DNA from: Zoogloea sp041917255
Lineage (GTDB): Bacteria > Pseudomonadota > Gammaproteobacteria > Burkholderiales > Rhodocyclaceae
Direction: 5' to 3'
DNA: 64,000 nt
Assembly: GCA_041917255.1 (NCBI GenBank)
Contig: JAYRYA010000003.1
Span: 131,041-195,040, forward strand
Position numbers and translations under genes: made by a program. This document shows, in pieces, positions 34,611-42,269 of the stretch. Below the pieces are notes generated by a model. The model had not been told where the DNA came from. It was given only the letters and a program-made list of their open reading frames with translations, and did no database searches. Within the stretch, counting starts at the first letter, position 1. Each line of letters opens with the position of its first letter.

Positions 34611-35194
34611 GCCTTCGACAGCCCTTTGAGCGCCTGACGGATGCCGTCCGATACGCCGACGCCGTCGGGCAGCTGCTTGACCGCGCCGAGGGCCTCCTTC
34701 TCGTTGTAGCCGAGGGCCAGCAGCGCATTGACGATGTCGGCCCGGTCGTCGCCGGGCATTGCGGCAGCCTGGGCGGCGAGGCCGGGCAGGGCCTTGGGCA
34801 GCTTGTCGCGCAGCTCCAGCAGCAGGCGCTCGGCGGTCTTCTTGCCGATGCCGGGGATCTTGATGAGGCGGCCGGATTCCTGCAGCGCGATGGCCTGGGC
34901 GAGGTCGGTGACCGACAGCCCGGAGAGCACTGCCAGCGCGGTCCGGGCACCGATGCCGGCCACCTTCAGGAGCTGGCGGAAGGTGGCGCGCTCGTCCTCA
35001 CTGGCAAAACCGTACAGAAAATGGCCGTCCTCGCGCACCGCCAGGTGGGTGGCGAGGCTGACCGTCTGGCCGGTGGCGGGCAGGCCGTAGAAGGTGCTCA
35101 TGGGTACTTCGAGCTCGTAGCCGACGCCATTCACGTCGATGAGGATCTGCGGCGGGTTCTTCTCGGCCAGGCGGCCGGTGATGCGTCCGATCAT
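34607..35194 (-). CDS. ruvA: RuvA, Holliday junction DNA-binding protein
   Basis: 195 residues with the three RuvA domains: OB fold (MIGRITGRLAEKNPP, DVNGVGYELEVP), helix-hairpin-helix (VAGIGARTALAVLSGL, IPGIGKKTAERLLLELRDK) and the C-terminal UBA-like domain that contacts RuvB (ADIVNALLALGYNEKEALGA). ruvC does not precede it; a GST gene does, so the ruvCAB order is broken on both sides. Confidence 0.97.
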   Translation of the reverse strand: MIGRITGRLAEKNPPQILIDVNGVGYELEVPMSTFYGLPATGQTVSLATHLAVREDGHFLYGFASEDERATFRQLLKVAGIGARTALAVLSGLSVTDLAQAIALQESGRLIKIPGIGKKTAERLLLELRDKLPKALPGLAAQAAAMPGDDRADIVNALLALGYNEKEALGAVKQLPDGVGVSDGIRQALKGLSKA

Positions 35195-35206
35195 GGGGGC
35201 TTTCGT

Positions 35207-35818
35207 TCAGGAGAAATCGGCGGCCCGGAAGGCCGGCAGGCCTTCGGCCTGGGCCGCGAGACCGGCGAGGTGCGGGTAGTCGCTGGCATCCACCAGGCCC
35301 GGCGCGGTGTGGTGGGTGAAGCGCCAGGCGACGGCCACGGTAATGTCGGCCTGGGTGGGGCGGTCGCCGCATAGCCAGTCGTCCTGGCCCACGTGGCGGT
35401 CGATGAGGGCGTAGGTGTCGCGGATCTGGCCGGTGACGCGGTCGATCCAGTCGGGGTAGCGGCAGTCCTCGGGGCGCACCTTGGTCTCGTAGTAGCGCTG
35501 GACGCTCTTCTCGGCGGCGGCGAGGCCCCAGCTGGTGAGCTGCAGGCAGCGCTGCAGGTGCGCCGGGGCGGTGGGCAGCAGGGTGTTGCCGGGGGCGGCG
35601 GTGCGCTCGAACCAGTCGATGATGACGCTGCTGTCCACCATCACCCCGCCGTCGTCCAGCACCAGCGTGGGCGCCTTGACCAGCGGATTGAGGGCGTGGA
35701 ACGCGTCGAAGTTGCGAAACACCGACAGGGACTGGTGCTCGAAGGGCACGCCGAGCATGCGGGCGCTGATGAAGGTGCGGCGGACGAAGGGCGAATCGAG
35801 CATTCCGACGAGTTTCAT
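35207..35818 (-). CDS. Glutathione S-transferase family protein
   Basis: 203 residues. Thioredoxin-like N-domain (MKLVGMLDSPFVRRTFISAR with Ser at the usual catalytic spot, NPLVKAPTLVLDDGGVMVDS with the cis-Pro and the Asp-Ser glutathione contact) and an all-helical C-domain with the folding motif around RPTQADITVAVAWRF. This is a typical small bacterial GST; the substrate is unknown. Its ATG overlaps the stop of the small exported protein gene, and ruvA follows after 12 bp. Confidence 0.88.
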   Translation of the reverse strand: MKLVGMLDSPFVRRTFISARMLGVPFEHQSLSVFRNFDAFHALNPLVKAPTLVLDDGGVMVDSSVIIDWFERTAAPGNTLLPTAPAHLQRCLQLTSWGLAAAEKSVQRYYETKVRPEDCRYPDWIDRVTGQIRDTYALIDRHVGQDDWLCGDRPTQADITVAVAWRFTHHTAPGLVDASDYPHLAGLAAQAEGLPAFRAADFS

Positions 35819-36162
35819 GGCGTGGCTCCGGTGGTGGATTGGGTGCAGCGGGCGGCGGTGGCGCGCAGGCGGGCGAGGACGGCGTCGGCTTCGTCGCGGC
35901 TGTTGACCGGGATGCGGGCCTCGTGGCCGCTGCCCAGGTTGCCGCCGCCGAAGTAGACCCGCAGCTCGTCGGCCCGCAGGTCGACATACTGAACGATACC
36001 CAGATTGATGAAACGCTGGGTGCCGTTGTCGGGGGGGAGGGCGAACAGGCAGAAGGCGGTGGAGCCCGCCGGGGTCGGCTGCGGATCGGCCGCGGCGGCG
36101 GGCAGGGCCAGGGCGGCGGCGAGAAGCCGGGCCAGGGGCGGGGCGAAACGGTGCGGCGTCAC
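35815..36162 (-). CDS. Small exported protein of unknown function, GTG start
   Basis: 115 residues from GTG 36162. The GTG is chosen because it overlaps the HAD stop as GTGA and starts a signal peptide (VTPHRFAPPLARLLAAALAL, cleavage near AAAAD). The mature part of about 85 residues has FCLFALPPDNGTQRFINLGI, ELRVYFGGGNLGSGHEARIP, and a Cys at each end (FCLF and ARCTQS) that could form a disulfide. No family recognised. It lies in a chain of overlapping genes (prenyltransferase, HAD, this, GST). Confidence 0.65.
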   Translation of the reverse strand: MTPHRFAPPLARLLAAALALPAAAADPQPTPAGSTAFCLFALPPDNGTQRFINLGIVQYVDLRADELRVYFGGGNLGSGHEARIPVNSRDEADAVLARLRATAARCTQSTTGATP

Positions 36163-36845
36163 GGCGCTGATCCGCCAAAGAAGTGGGCGAGATCGTGAAG
36201 GCTGCGGGCTACCGGCACGTCGGCGGCGCGCACGTCGTCGGCGGGCTGGAGGAGATCGGGCACCATCACCACGCGCGCGCCCGCGGCCAGCCCGCCGCGC
36301 ACGCCGGCGTTGGAGTCCTCCAGCACCAGGCAATCTTCGATGGGTACGCCCAGCCGTTTGGCGGCGGCGAGGTAGATGTCCGGCGCCGGTTTGCCGCGTT
36401 CGACTTCGTCGCCGCACACCATGCCATGCACCCGCGGCAGCAGGCCGACGGCGGCGAGCTTGGGTTCGGCCCGGGCGCGGCGGGTGGAGGTGGCCACCAC
36501 GCGGCCCAGGGCGAGGCGGTCGAGCTGGTCGAACAGCTCGGCGGCGCCGCCCTTGGCCGGGATGCGGCCTTCCAGGATGGCTGCCTCGTAGATTCGTCCG
36601 AAGGCTTCGTACAGCGCCGCGGTGGGGTAGTCGTCACCCAGGTGGCGGCGGATCACCGCCGGGCCGTCCTTCGAGTTGAGGCCTACCATCGCGAGGCCCA
36701 CCTCGTAGCGCCATTCGAGGCCCAGTTCGGCAGCGGCTTCGGCCACCGTGGCCAGGGCGACCCGCTCGCTGTCGAGGAGCAGGCCGTCCATGTCGAAAAT
36801 GACACCGTGGATGTCGGTGGAGGCAAAAGGCAGTATCAGATTCAT
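36159..36845 (-). CDS. HAD-family phosphatase (beta-phosphoglucomutase-like)
   Basis: 228 residues of HAD subfamily IA. Motif I VIFDMDGLLLDSE (nucleophile and acid Asp), motif II VVATSTRR, motif III Lys in ERGKPAPDIYLAAAKRL and motif IV LVLEDSNAGVRGGLAAGA. The helical cap between motifs I and II fits sugar-phosphate phosphatases or mutases. All catalytic residues are present. The substrate is unknown. ATG 36845 overlaps the prenyltransferase stop. Confidence 0.9.
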   Translation of the reverse strand: MNLILPFASTDIHGVIFDMDGLLLDSERVALATVAEAAAELGLEWRYEVGLAMVGLNSKDGPAVIRRHLGDDYPTAALYEAFGRIYEAAILEGRIPAKGGAAELFDQLDRLALGRVVATSTRRARAEPKLAAVGLLPRVHGMVCGDEVERGKPAPDIYLAAAKRLGVPIEDCLVLEDSNAGVRGGLAAGARVVMVPDLLQPADDVRAADVPVARSLHDLAHFFGGSAP

Positions 36846-37810
36846 TGAACGGCTCCCGGCCAGCGTCCGAACGCCAGCGTGGCGGCGAGGACGAGGCCGT
36901 GCAGGTGGGCGGCGGCGATGGTCAGTTTGATGGCCGGTGCGAGCGCGGCGGGCTGGTCGGCGTGGGCGAGCAAATGACGCGCAGCGCGGAAGGAGAGGAT
37001 CAGCGTCATCGCCGCGGCGGCCGCGCCCTGAGGCAGCTGGTCGCGGCCGACCATCAGCACCAGCCAGCCGTAGGCGACGATCAGCGCGCCCAGGAAGGCC
37101 CACTTGGCGCTGTGGGGGCCGAGGCGCACGACCAGGGTGCGCTTGCCGGCCACTGCGTCGCCGCGCAGGTCGGGAAACGCGTTGATGAACAGGATCGCCG
37201 CCACCAGCAGGGCGTAGGAGAGCCCGGCCTTGAGCGGCGCCAACGCAAATCCGCCGCGCTGGACGAAATCGGTGCCGATCACCACGATCAGCCAGCCGGC
37301 GGCCACGGCCAGCTCGCCCAGCCCGCGGGACACCAGCGCCAGCGGCGGCGCAGTGTAGGCCCAGCCAAGGGTGAGCCCGGCAAGGCCGATGAGAATCAGT
37401 CCCGGACCGGTCTGCCACGCCAGCCATAGCCCGGCCGGTACCACCGCCACCAGCAGCGCCCAGCCCAGGCGGCCGGTTTCGGTTTCGGAGAGCACACCGT
37501 TCTGGATGAAACGGCTGCCACCGGTGAAGGGGAACAGGCGCTCGGTGTTGGCCGCGTCGGCGCCGCTCCTGGCGTCGTAGAAATCGTTGAGCACGTTGAT
37601 GCCGGCGTGGGCGATGAGTGCAAAGAGCAGGGCGACGAGCGCCTTGCCGCGGTCGATGGCGACGCCGCTGCCGTGGGCCACCGCCAGCCCGATGAGGCAG
37701 GCACACAGCGTCACCCCGAGAAAGGCCGGGCGCGTCGCGAGCAGGCAGGCCACGAGCGGCCGGTCGCGCAGCGCAGGCGTGGGTTCGGCGGGGGCGGGGG
37801 AGGGCAGCAT
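36842..37810 (-). CDS. UbiA/MenA-type prenyltransferase
   Basis: 322 residues with about eight or nine membrane helices. First Asp-rich motif NDFYDARSGAD (about residues 80-90) and second DLRGDAVAGKRT are both present, as required for Mg-prenyl diphosphate binding. The sequence is closer to the MenA (1,4-dihydroxy-2-naphthoate) branch than to UbiA, but many such genes in betaproteobacteria have no assigned acceptor. No other menaquinone genes are in view. ATG 37810 gives a short cytoplasmic N-terminus; an upstream extension of 49 codons is not supported. Confidence 0.8.
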   Translation of the reverse strand: MLPSPAPAEPTPALRDRPLVACLLATRPAFLGVTLCACLIGLAVAHGSGVAIDRGKALVALLFALIAHAGINVLNDFYDARSGADAANTERLFPFTGGSRFIQNGVLSETETGRLGWALLVAVVPAGLWLAWQTGPGLILIGLAGLTLGWAYTAPPLALVSRGLGELAVAAGWLIVVIGTDFVQRGGFALAPLKAGLSYALLVAAILFINAFPDLRGDAVAGKRTLVVRLGPHSAKWAFLGALIVAYGWLVLMVGRDQLPQGAAAAAMTLILSFRAARHLLAHADQPAALAPAIKLTIAAAHLHGLVLAATLAFGRWPGAVQ

Positions 37811-37871
37811 CGGCAGGCAGATGTGACGCAATGCGCAATCCTGCGATGCGCCGTGACACCGGTCAAGGTGG

Positions 37872-40343
37872 ATGCGATCACGGGTATCCGCCGCGGATTC
37901 GAATCGGTTAGCATCCCTGGCTGACTTCGTCCCCGCGCTGCCCATCTTGACCGCCACTGCCCACGTCCCCGTTGCCCGCCTGTATGGTGGGCTGATGCTT
38001 GTGCTCGCCGTCGTCGCCTTGTCGGCGTGGTTCGCGCCCTATCCGCTCGACCGGGCGGTGGCGGGGGGGCTGCTGGCGGTCTATGGGGTCGCGGTGGCGG
38101 TTCGTCCGGCCCTGTGGCTGGTGCTGCTGCCGGCCCTGTGGCCGGTGGTGGATCTGGCGCCGTGGGGCGGGCATATCCACTTTACCGAAAGTGACGCGCT
38201 GGCCCTCGTCACCCTGGCCGCCCTCGGGCTGCGGGAGGCCTTTGCGCCGCCGGCACCGACCCTCGCCGGACGGGCTCCGATCAAGCTGCGGGCCGGTGCG
38301 CTGGGGCTGTTCGGGCTGCTGGCGGCGAGCGTGGCCATCGCCGGGCTGCGCGGTGGCCTGCCGTTGCCGGCGCTGGATGCGGGTGCGCTGATTGGCTACA
38401 ACACGCCGGTCAATGCGCTGCGGGTGGGTAAGGGTTTCCTGTTCGCGTTTGCGCTGATTCCGTTTCTGCACCTGGCAGTGCGGCGCGATGGCGACGCCGC
38501 CCTGGATCGCCTGACCCTCGGCCTGACCCTCGGCTTCGCCACCTGCGCCCTCGCCGCCGTATGGGAGCGCGTGGCGTTTCCCGGACTCACCAATTTCGCT
38601 TCCGACTACCGTACGTCGGCCTTGTTCTGGGAGATGCATGTGGGCGGCGCGGCGCTGGATGCGTGGCTGATGCTCAGTTTCCCGTTTGCGGTGCTCGTCT
38701 TCCGGCGCGCCCCCGGCGTGGTGGGCAGGGCGCTGGCGCTGCTGGTGGTCGGGATTGGCATCTACGCGATGTTCACCACCTTCTCGCGAATCGTCTATGG
38801 CGCGCTGTTCGTGTCGATGGCAGTGCTCGGCGTGGCCAGCCTGGGCAGGTCGGGCACGCCGCCGCCGGCGGATCGGCCACGGCGTCATCCGGCGGTGCTG
38901 GCCGCGCTGGTGGCGGTGGTGCTGGCAGGCGGGATGCTGACCTTTCCCGAAGGCGGCTACCGGGCCCTGTTGGCGTTCACCGGACTCGCCCTGTTGGTCT
39001 GGCCGGCGGGGGCTGCGCTGGCGGGGATGCGGGCAGGTGGTTTCGCGCTCGGGCTGATCGGTGGGCTGGTGATTGCGGCAGCTTGCGCCGCCGCGATGCT
39101 GGCGCTGCCAAAGGGCATCTATCTGGCCTACAGCGGCCTGTGGGCGCTGGCCGCGCTGCTCATCGTGCTGCGCATCCGCGGGCTGGCGGTGGGTGCGGCC
39201 GCGGTGCTGGCGCCGCTGGTGGGCCTTGCGCTGGCGACGGTGCTGGTCAGCGCCTTCTGGAGCGCCCCGACGCGCTTCATGGGCAGCCTGGGCGGCGCGT
39301 TGCTTGTGATCGCCGTGCTGGCCCGTCAGGCCTTGGGCCGCACGCCACTGTGGCAGCCTCGTCTACAGGATCTGCAAGGCCTGCTGATCGTGCTGGTGGC
39401 CGGCGGCATGGTGGTCACCACCCTCGGCGGCTATTACATGGGCGCCCGCTTGTCGAATACGGGTTTCGATGCCGGCACGCGCTTCCAGCACACCGCTCGC
39501 AGCCTGAGTCTGGTGGATGGGCCGCTGGATGCGGCGGTCGGGCTCGGGCTTGGCCGCTATCCCGAAGCGTATTTCTGGAAGGTGGCCGACCCCGCCACGC
39601 CAGGTTCGCTGGCCCTCATCAATGCCGAGCACGGCCGCGCGATGCGCCTGGGCGGCCCGCGCCAGGGGCGCAGTATCGACGAGGTCGTGCTGCTCACCCA
39701 GCGACTGCCGGTGGATACCGTCACGCCGCTGCGCCTGCACTTCAAGGCCCGCAGCGAAGTGGATACCCAGATGATCGTGCAGGTCTGCCGCAAGCACCTG
39801 CTGTATGCCAATCCCTGTGCGAGCGGGCAGGTGCGCCTGTCGGGCGGTAAAGGCTGGATCAGCGTCGACAGCCAGCTCAACGACCGCGGGCTGGCCGTGG
39901 TGGGCAGCCTGCCGCGGACGACGGTGCTGACCTTCGGCACCACGTCGTCCACGCCCATCGACCTGGACGACATCGAGCTGGTCGACGGCCTGCAGCGGCC
40001 GCTCGTGGTCAACGGCGATTTCGAACAGGGCGGCGCCCACTGGTTCTTCAGCTCCGACCGGAATCACCTGCCCTGGCACGCCAAGAATCTCTTCGTGCAT
40101 GCCTTCCTGGAGCAGGGGTTGCTGGGCGCCGTGGCGGTGCTGTTGATCCTCGTTGGCGGGCTGCTGCGCCTGGCCCGCGCGCCCACCCGCCTGCAAGCCC
40201 ATGCGCCCACGCTGCTGGCAGCGCTGGTGGGGCTGGCGACGGTGGGCATGGTCGATAGCCTGCTCGACATGCCGCGGATCACCGTCTTCCTGCTGCTGCT
40301 GGCCTGGTTAGCCCTCAACCTGCGCCTGCCGCCGGCGCGCTGA
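37872..40343 (+). CDS. O-antigen-ligase-like (Wzy_C) membrane protein with large extracytoplasmic insert
   Basis: 823 residues at most. The start is uncertain: ATG 37872 or ATG 37995 (MLVLAVVALSAW). At least ten membrane helices occupy the first 520 residues, with a periplasmic loop, then a segment of about 200 residues (roughly 540-740) without membrane helices. In it TPLRLHFKARSEVDTQMIVQ and SSTPIDLDDIELVDGLQRPL followed by NGDFEQGG look like a jelly-roll carbohydrate-binding module. The ending HAFLEQGLLGAVAVLLILVG is the usual Wzy_C/WaaL pattern. A role in joining or polymerising surface polysaccharide is inferred. It is followed 31 bp later by a beta-helix protein. Confidence 0.75.
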   Translation: MRSRVSAADSNRLASLADFVPALPILTATAHVPVARLYGGLMLVLAVVALSAWFAPYPLDRAVAGGLLAVYGVAVAVRPALWLVLLPALWPVVDLAPWGGHIHFTESDALALVTLAALGLREAFAPPAPTLAGRAPIKLRAGALGLFGLLAASVAIAGLRGGLPLPALDAGALIGYNTPVNALRVGKGFLFAFALIPFLHLAVRRDGDAALDRLTLGLTLGFATCALAAVWERVAFPGLTNFASDYRTSALFWEMHVGGAALDAWLMLSFPFAVLVFRRAPGVVGRALALLVVGIGIYAMFTTFSRIVYGALFVSMAVLGVASLGRSGTPPPADRPRRHPAVLAALVAVVLAGGMLTFPEGGYRALLAFTGLALLVWPAGAALAGMRAGGFALGLIGGLVIAAACAAAMLALPKGIYLAYSGLWALAALLIVLRIRGLAVGAAAVLAPLVGLALATVLVSAFWSAPTRFMGSLGGALLVIAVLARQALGRTPLWQPRLQDLQGLLIVLVAGGMVVTTLGGYYMGARLSNTGFDAGTRFQHTARSLSLVDGPLDAAVGLGLGRYPEAYFWKVADPATPGSLALINAEHGRAMRLGGPRQGRSIDEVVLLTQRLPVDTVTPLRLHFKARSEVDTQMIVQVCRKHLLYANPCASGQVRLSGGKGWISVDSQLNDRGLAVVGSLPRTTVLTFGTTSSTPIDLDDIELVDGLQRPLVVNGDFEQGGAHWFFSSDRNHLPWHAKNLFVHAFLEQGLLGAVAVLLILVGGLLRLARAPTRLQAHAPTLLAALVGLATVGMVDSLLDMPRITVFLLLLAWLALNLRLPPAR

Positions 40344-40373
40344 TCGCCCTTTGCCCGACCGTTGCCCATCGCC

Positions 40374-41549
40374 ATGAACGTCCGAACCACGCTCCTCGCC
40401 ATCCTGCTGTCGGCGCCGGCCCTGCCGGCCGCTGCGGCGACCATCCTCGTCGGGCCCGGCGAATCCGTCACCCGCATCGCCGACGCCGCGCGTCTCGCCA
40501 AGGATGGCGACACCGTGCTGATCCGCCCCGGCACCTACAAGGGCGATGTGGCGGTGTGGGCCCAGAAATCCCTGACCATCCGCGGTTTCGGCGGCCGCCC
40601 GGTGCTAGACGCCGACGGCCGCGACGCCGCCGGCAAGGGCATCTGGGTGTTCGTCAATGGCAACTACAAGGTCGAGAACATCGAATTCCGCGGCGCTCGT
40701 GTGGCCGACGGCAACGGCGCTGGCATCCGCTTCGAGCTGGGCAGCCTGGAAGTGCGCGACTGCGTCTTCGAGGACAACCAGAACGGCCTCATCACCGCCA
40801 ACTTCGACACCGCCGAGCTGCGCATCTACAACAGCGTCTTCAGCCGTGCCCCGCGCGAGCCGGGTCGGTTGCACCACCTGCTTTACGTGGGGCGCATCAA
40901 GTCCTTCGTGCTGGAAGGCAGCCGCTTCCATCAGGGCTATCAGGGGCACCTGGTCAAGAGCCGGGCAGGGCGCAACGAGATCCGGAACAACCTGCTGGTG
41001 GACGGTCCGGGCGGGATGGCGTCGTACGAACTGGAGTTTCCGGAAGGCGGCGTGGCGGTGGTGGTGGGCAACGTGATCGCCCAGAGCGCCGACAGTCCCA
41101 ACCCGATCGTCGTGGCCTACGGCGCCGAAAGGAGCCGCTGGGCTGAGAACCGCCTGCTGATGGCCCACAACACGCTCATCAACGCGGGTTGGCGACCGGC
41201 CTGGTTTACCCGGGCGTGGTCGGACAAGCTGCCGCCGGATACCCAGATCGTCACCCGCAACAATCTCACCGTGGGGCTGGGGGGCTTCAGTCTGTCGCTG
41301 CCCGGCGATCACAAGGGTAACTTCCCCCTGCCCGGCGGGGCGATCGATCCGGAATCCCTGGATTTCACGCCGCCGGCTTTTCTGCGGGGGCGGGTCGATA
41401 AACCTGACGGTCCGCTGGGTGAAGTGCTCACGCCGACAGCAGAATTCGCCCTCCCGATCGGCACACAACCGCTTGCGCCGCCTGCCGAATGGGTGCCAGG
41501 GGCGTTTCAAAGCAGCGGGATGGTGACCCGCCAGCCGACGGGCCGCTGA
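40374..41549 (+). CDS. Exported right-handed beta-helix protein
   Basis: 391 residues. Signal peptide MNVRTTLLAILLSAPALPAA, then parallel beta-helix coils: KDGDTVLIRPGTYKGDVAVW, VENIEFRGARVADGNGAGIR, LEVRDCVFEDNQNGLITANF, LRIYNSVFSR, FVLEGSRFHQG and NEIRNNLLVDG. Such folds are common in polysaccharide lyases, hydrolases and epimerases. I see no clear catalytic signature. It lies in an operon with the O-antigen-ligase-like gene, so it probably acts on the same surface or exopolysaccharide in the periplasm. Confidence 0.8.
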   Translation: MNVRTTLLAILLSAPALPAAAATILVGPGESVTRIADAARLAKDGDTVLIRPGTYKGDVAVWAQKSLTIRGFGGRPVLDADGRDAAGKGIWVFVNGNYKVENIEFRGARVADGNGAGIRFELGSLEVRDCVFEDNQNGLITANFDTAELRIYNSVFSRAPREPGRLHHLLYVGRIKSFVLEGSRFHQGYQGHLVKSRAGRNEIRNNLLVDGPGGMASYELEFPEGGVAVVVGNVIAQSADSPNPIVVAYGAERSRWAENRLLMAHNTLINAGWRPAWFTRAWSDKLPPDTQIVTRNNLTVGLGGFSLSLPGDHKGNFPLPGGAIDPESLDFTPPAFLRGRVDKPDGPLGEVLTPTAEFALPIGTQPLAPPAEWVPGAFQSSGMVTRQPTGR

Positions 41550-41555
41550 CCCGCC

Positions 41556-42161
41556 TCAGGCCCGGCGCAGTGCAACGTGCTGGGTGATGAAGCGCTCGGC
41601 GTCGGTCCGGAAGCGTTCATCGGGTGTGCTCGAGATCCAGTGTTTGATGAGCCCGCCAACGAACAGGAAGGTGTCGTAGGCGAGCATCTCCGGGTCGGCA
41701 GGCAGGCGTAGCTGACCTTTGACGGCGGCCCGGCGGTAGGCGTCGGTGAGCATTCCGAGGAAATCCATCTGCCCGGCCGTGCAGCCGCGCATCGAGCTGA
41801 ACTCGCCCACGTATTCGCACTTGAACGAGAGGATTTCGAAGGTCTCGCGGGTCTGTGTCTGATCCACCAGGATGCGGATGATCTCCTGCAGGGCGTGCTC
41901 GATGCCGCCGAGCGGGTCGTTGGCTTCGGCGTCGAACACCACGCGGTCGAGGAAGGGCAGCACGGCATCCTCGCGCATCGCGAAGAACAGGTCGGTCTTG
42001 TTCTTGAAGTGCCAATACACCGCGCCGCGGGTCACCCCGGCGGCGGCAGCGATTTTTTCGAGGCTGGTACTGCCGACCCCGCATTCCAGAAAGACCCGGC
42101 GGGCCGCCTCGATGATCTGGCGGCGCGTCGCTTCGGCTTCTTCCTTGGTCTTACGAACCAT
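41556..42161 (-). CDS. TetR-family repressor of the RND efflux operon (AcrR/TtgR-like)
   Basis: 201 residues. N-terminal HTH: ATRRQIIEAARRVFLECG, TSLEKIAAAAGVTRGAVYWH then FKNKTDLFFAM, nearly the AcrR/TtgR/MexL consensus. C-terminal ligand domain about 80-190. It diverges from the RND genes, and an AcrR-like palindrome lies between them, so it most likely represses the efflux operon and itself, with drugs or other hydrophobic ligands releasing it. Confidence 0.92.
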   Translation of the reverse strand: MVRKTKEEAEATRRQIIEAARRVFLECGVGSTSLEKIAAAAGVTRGAVYWHFKNKTDLFFAMREDAVLPFLDRVVFDAEANDPLGGIEHALQEIIRILVDQTQTRETFEILSFKCEYVGEFSSMRGCTAGQMDFLGMLTDAYRRAAVKGQLRLPADPEMLAYDTFLFVGGLIKHWISSTPDERFRTDAERFITQHVALRRA

Positions 42162-42199
42162 ATTTCATGAGTCCCATCGAAGAATGATGTGGAGGGCTA

Positions 42200-42225
42200 T
42201 TTACATACATTCATGTTTGTATAAA
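42200..42225. promoter_or_regulatory. AcrR-type operator in the tetR-RND intergenic region
   Basis: TTTACATACATTCATGTTTG at 42200 onwards, ending GTATAAA, forms an imperfect palindrome. It is close to the E. coli acrAB operator core TACATACATTNATG. It sits in an AT-rich island in the 108-bp gap between the divergent repressor (start 42161) and adaptor (start 42270), 45 bp before the adaptor. Confidence 0.75.
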
Positions 42226-42269
42226 ACTATGCCCCAATACAAACCATAAATCCAGCCCTGGAGTCGATC

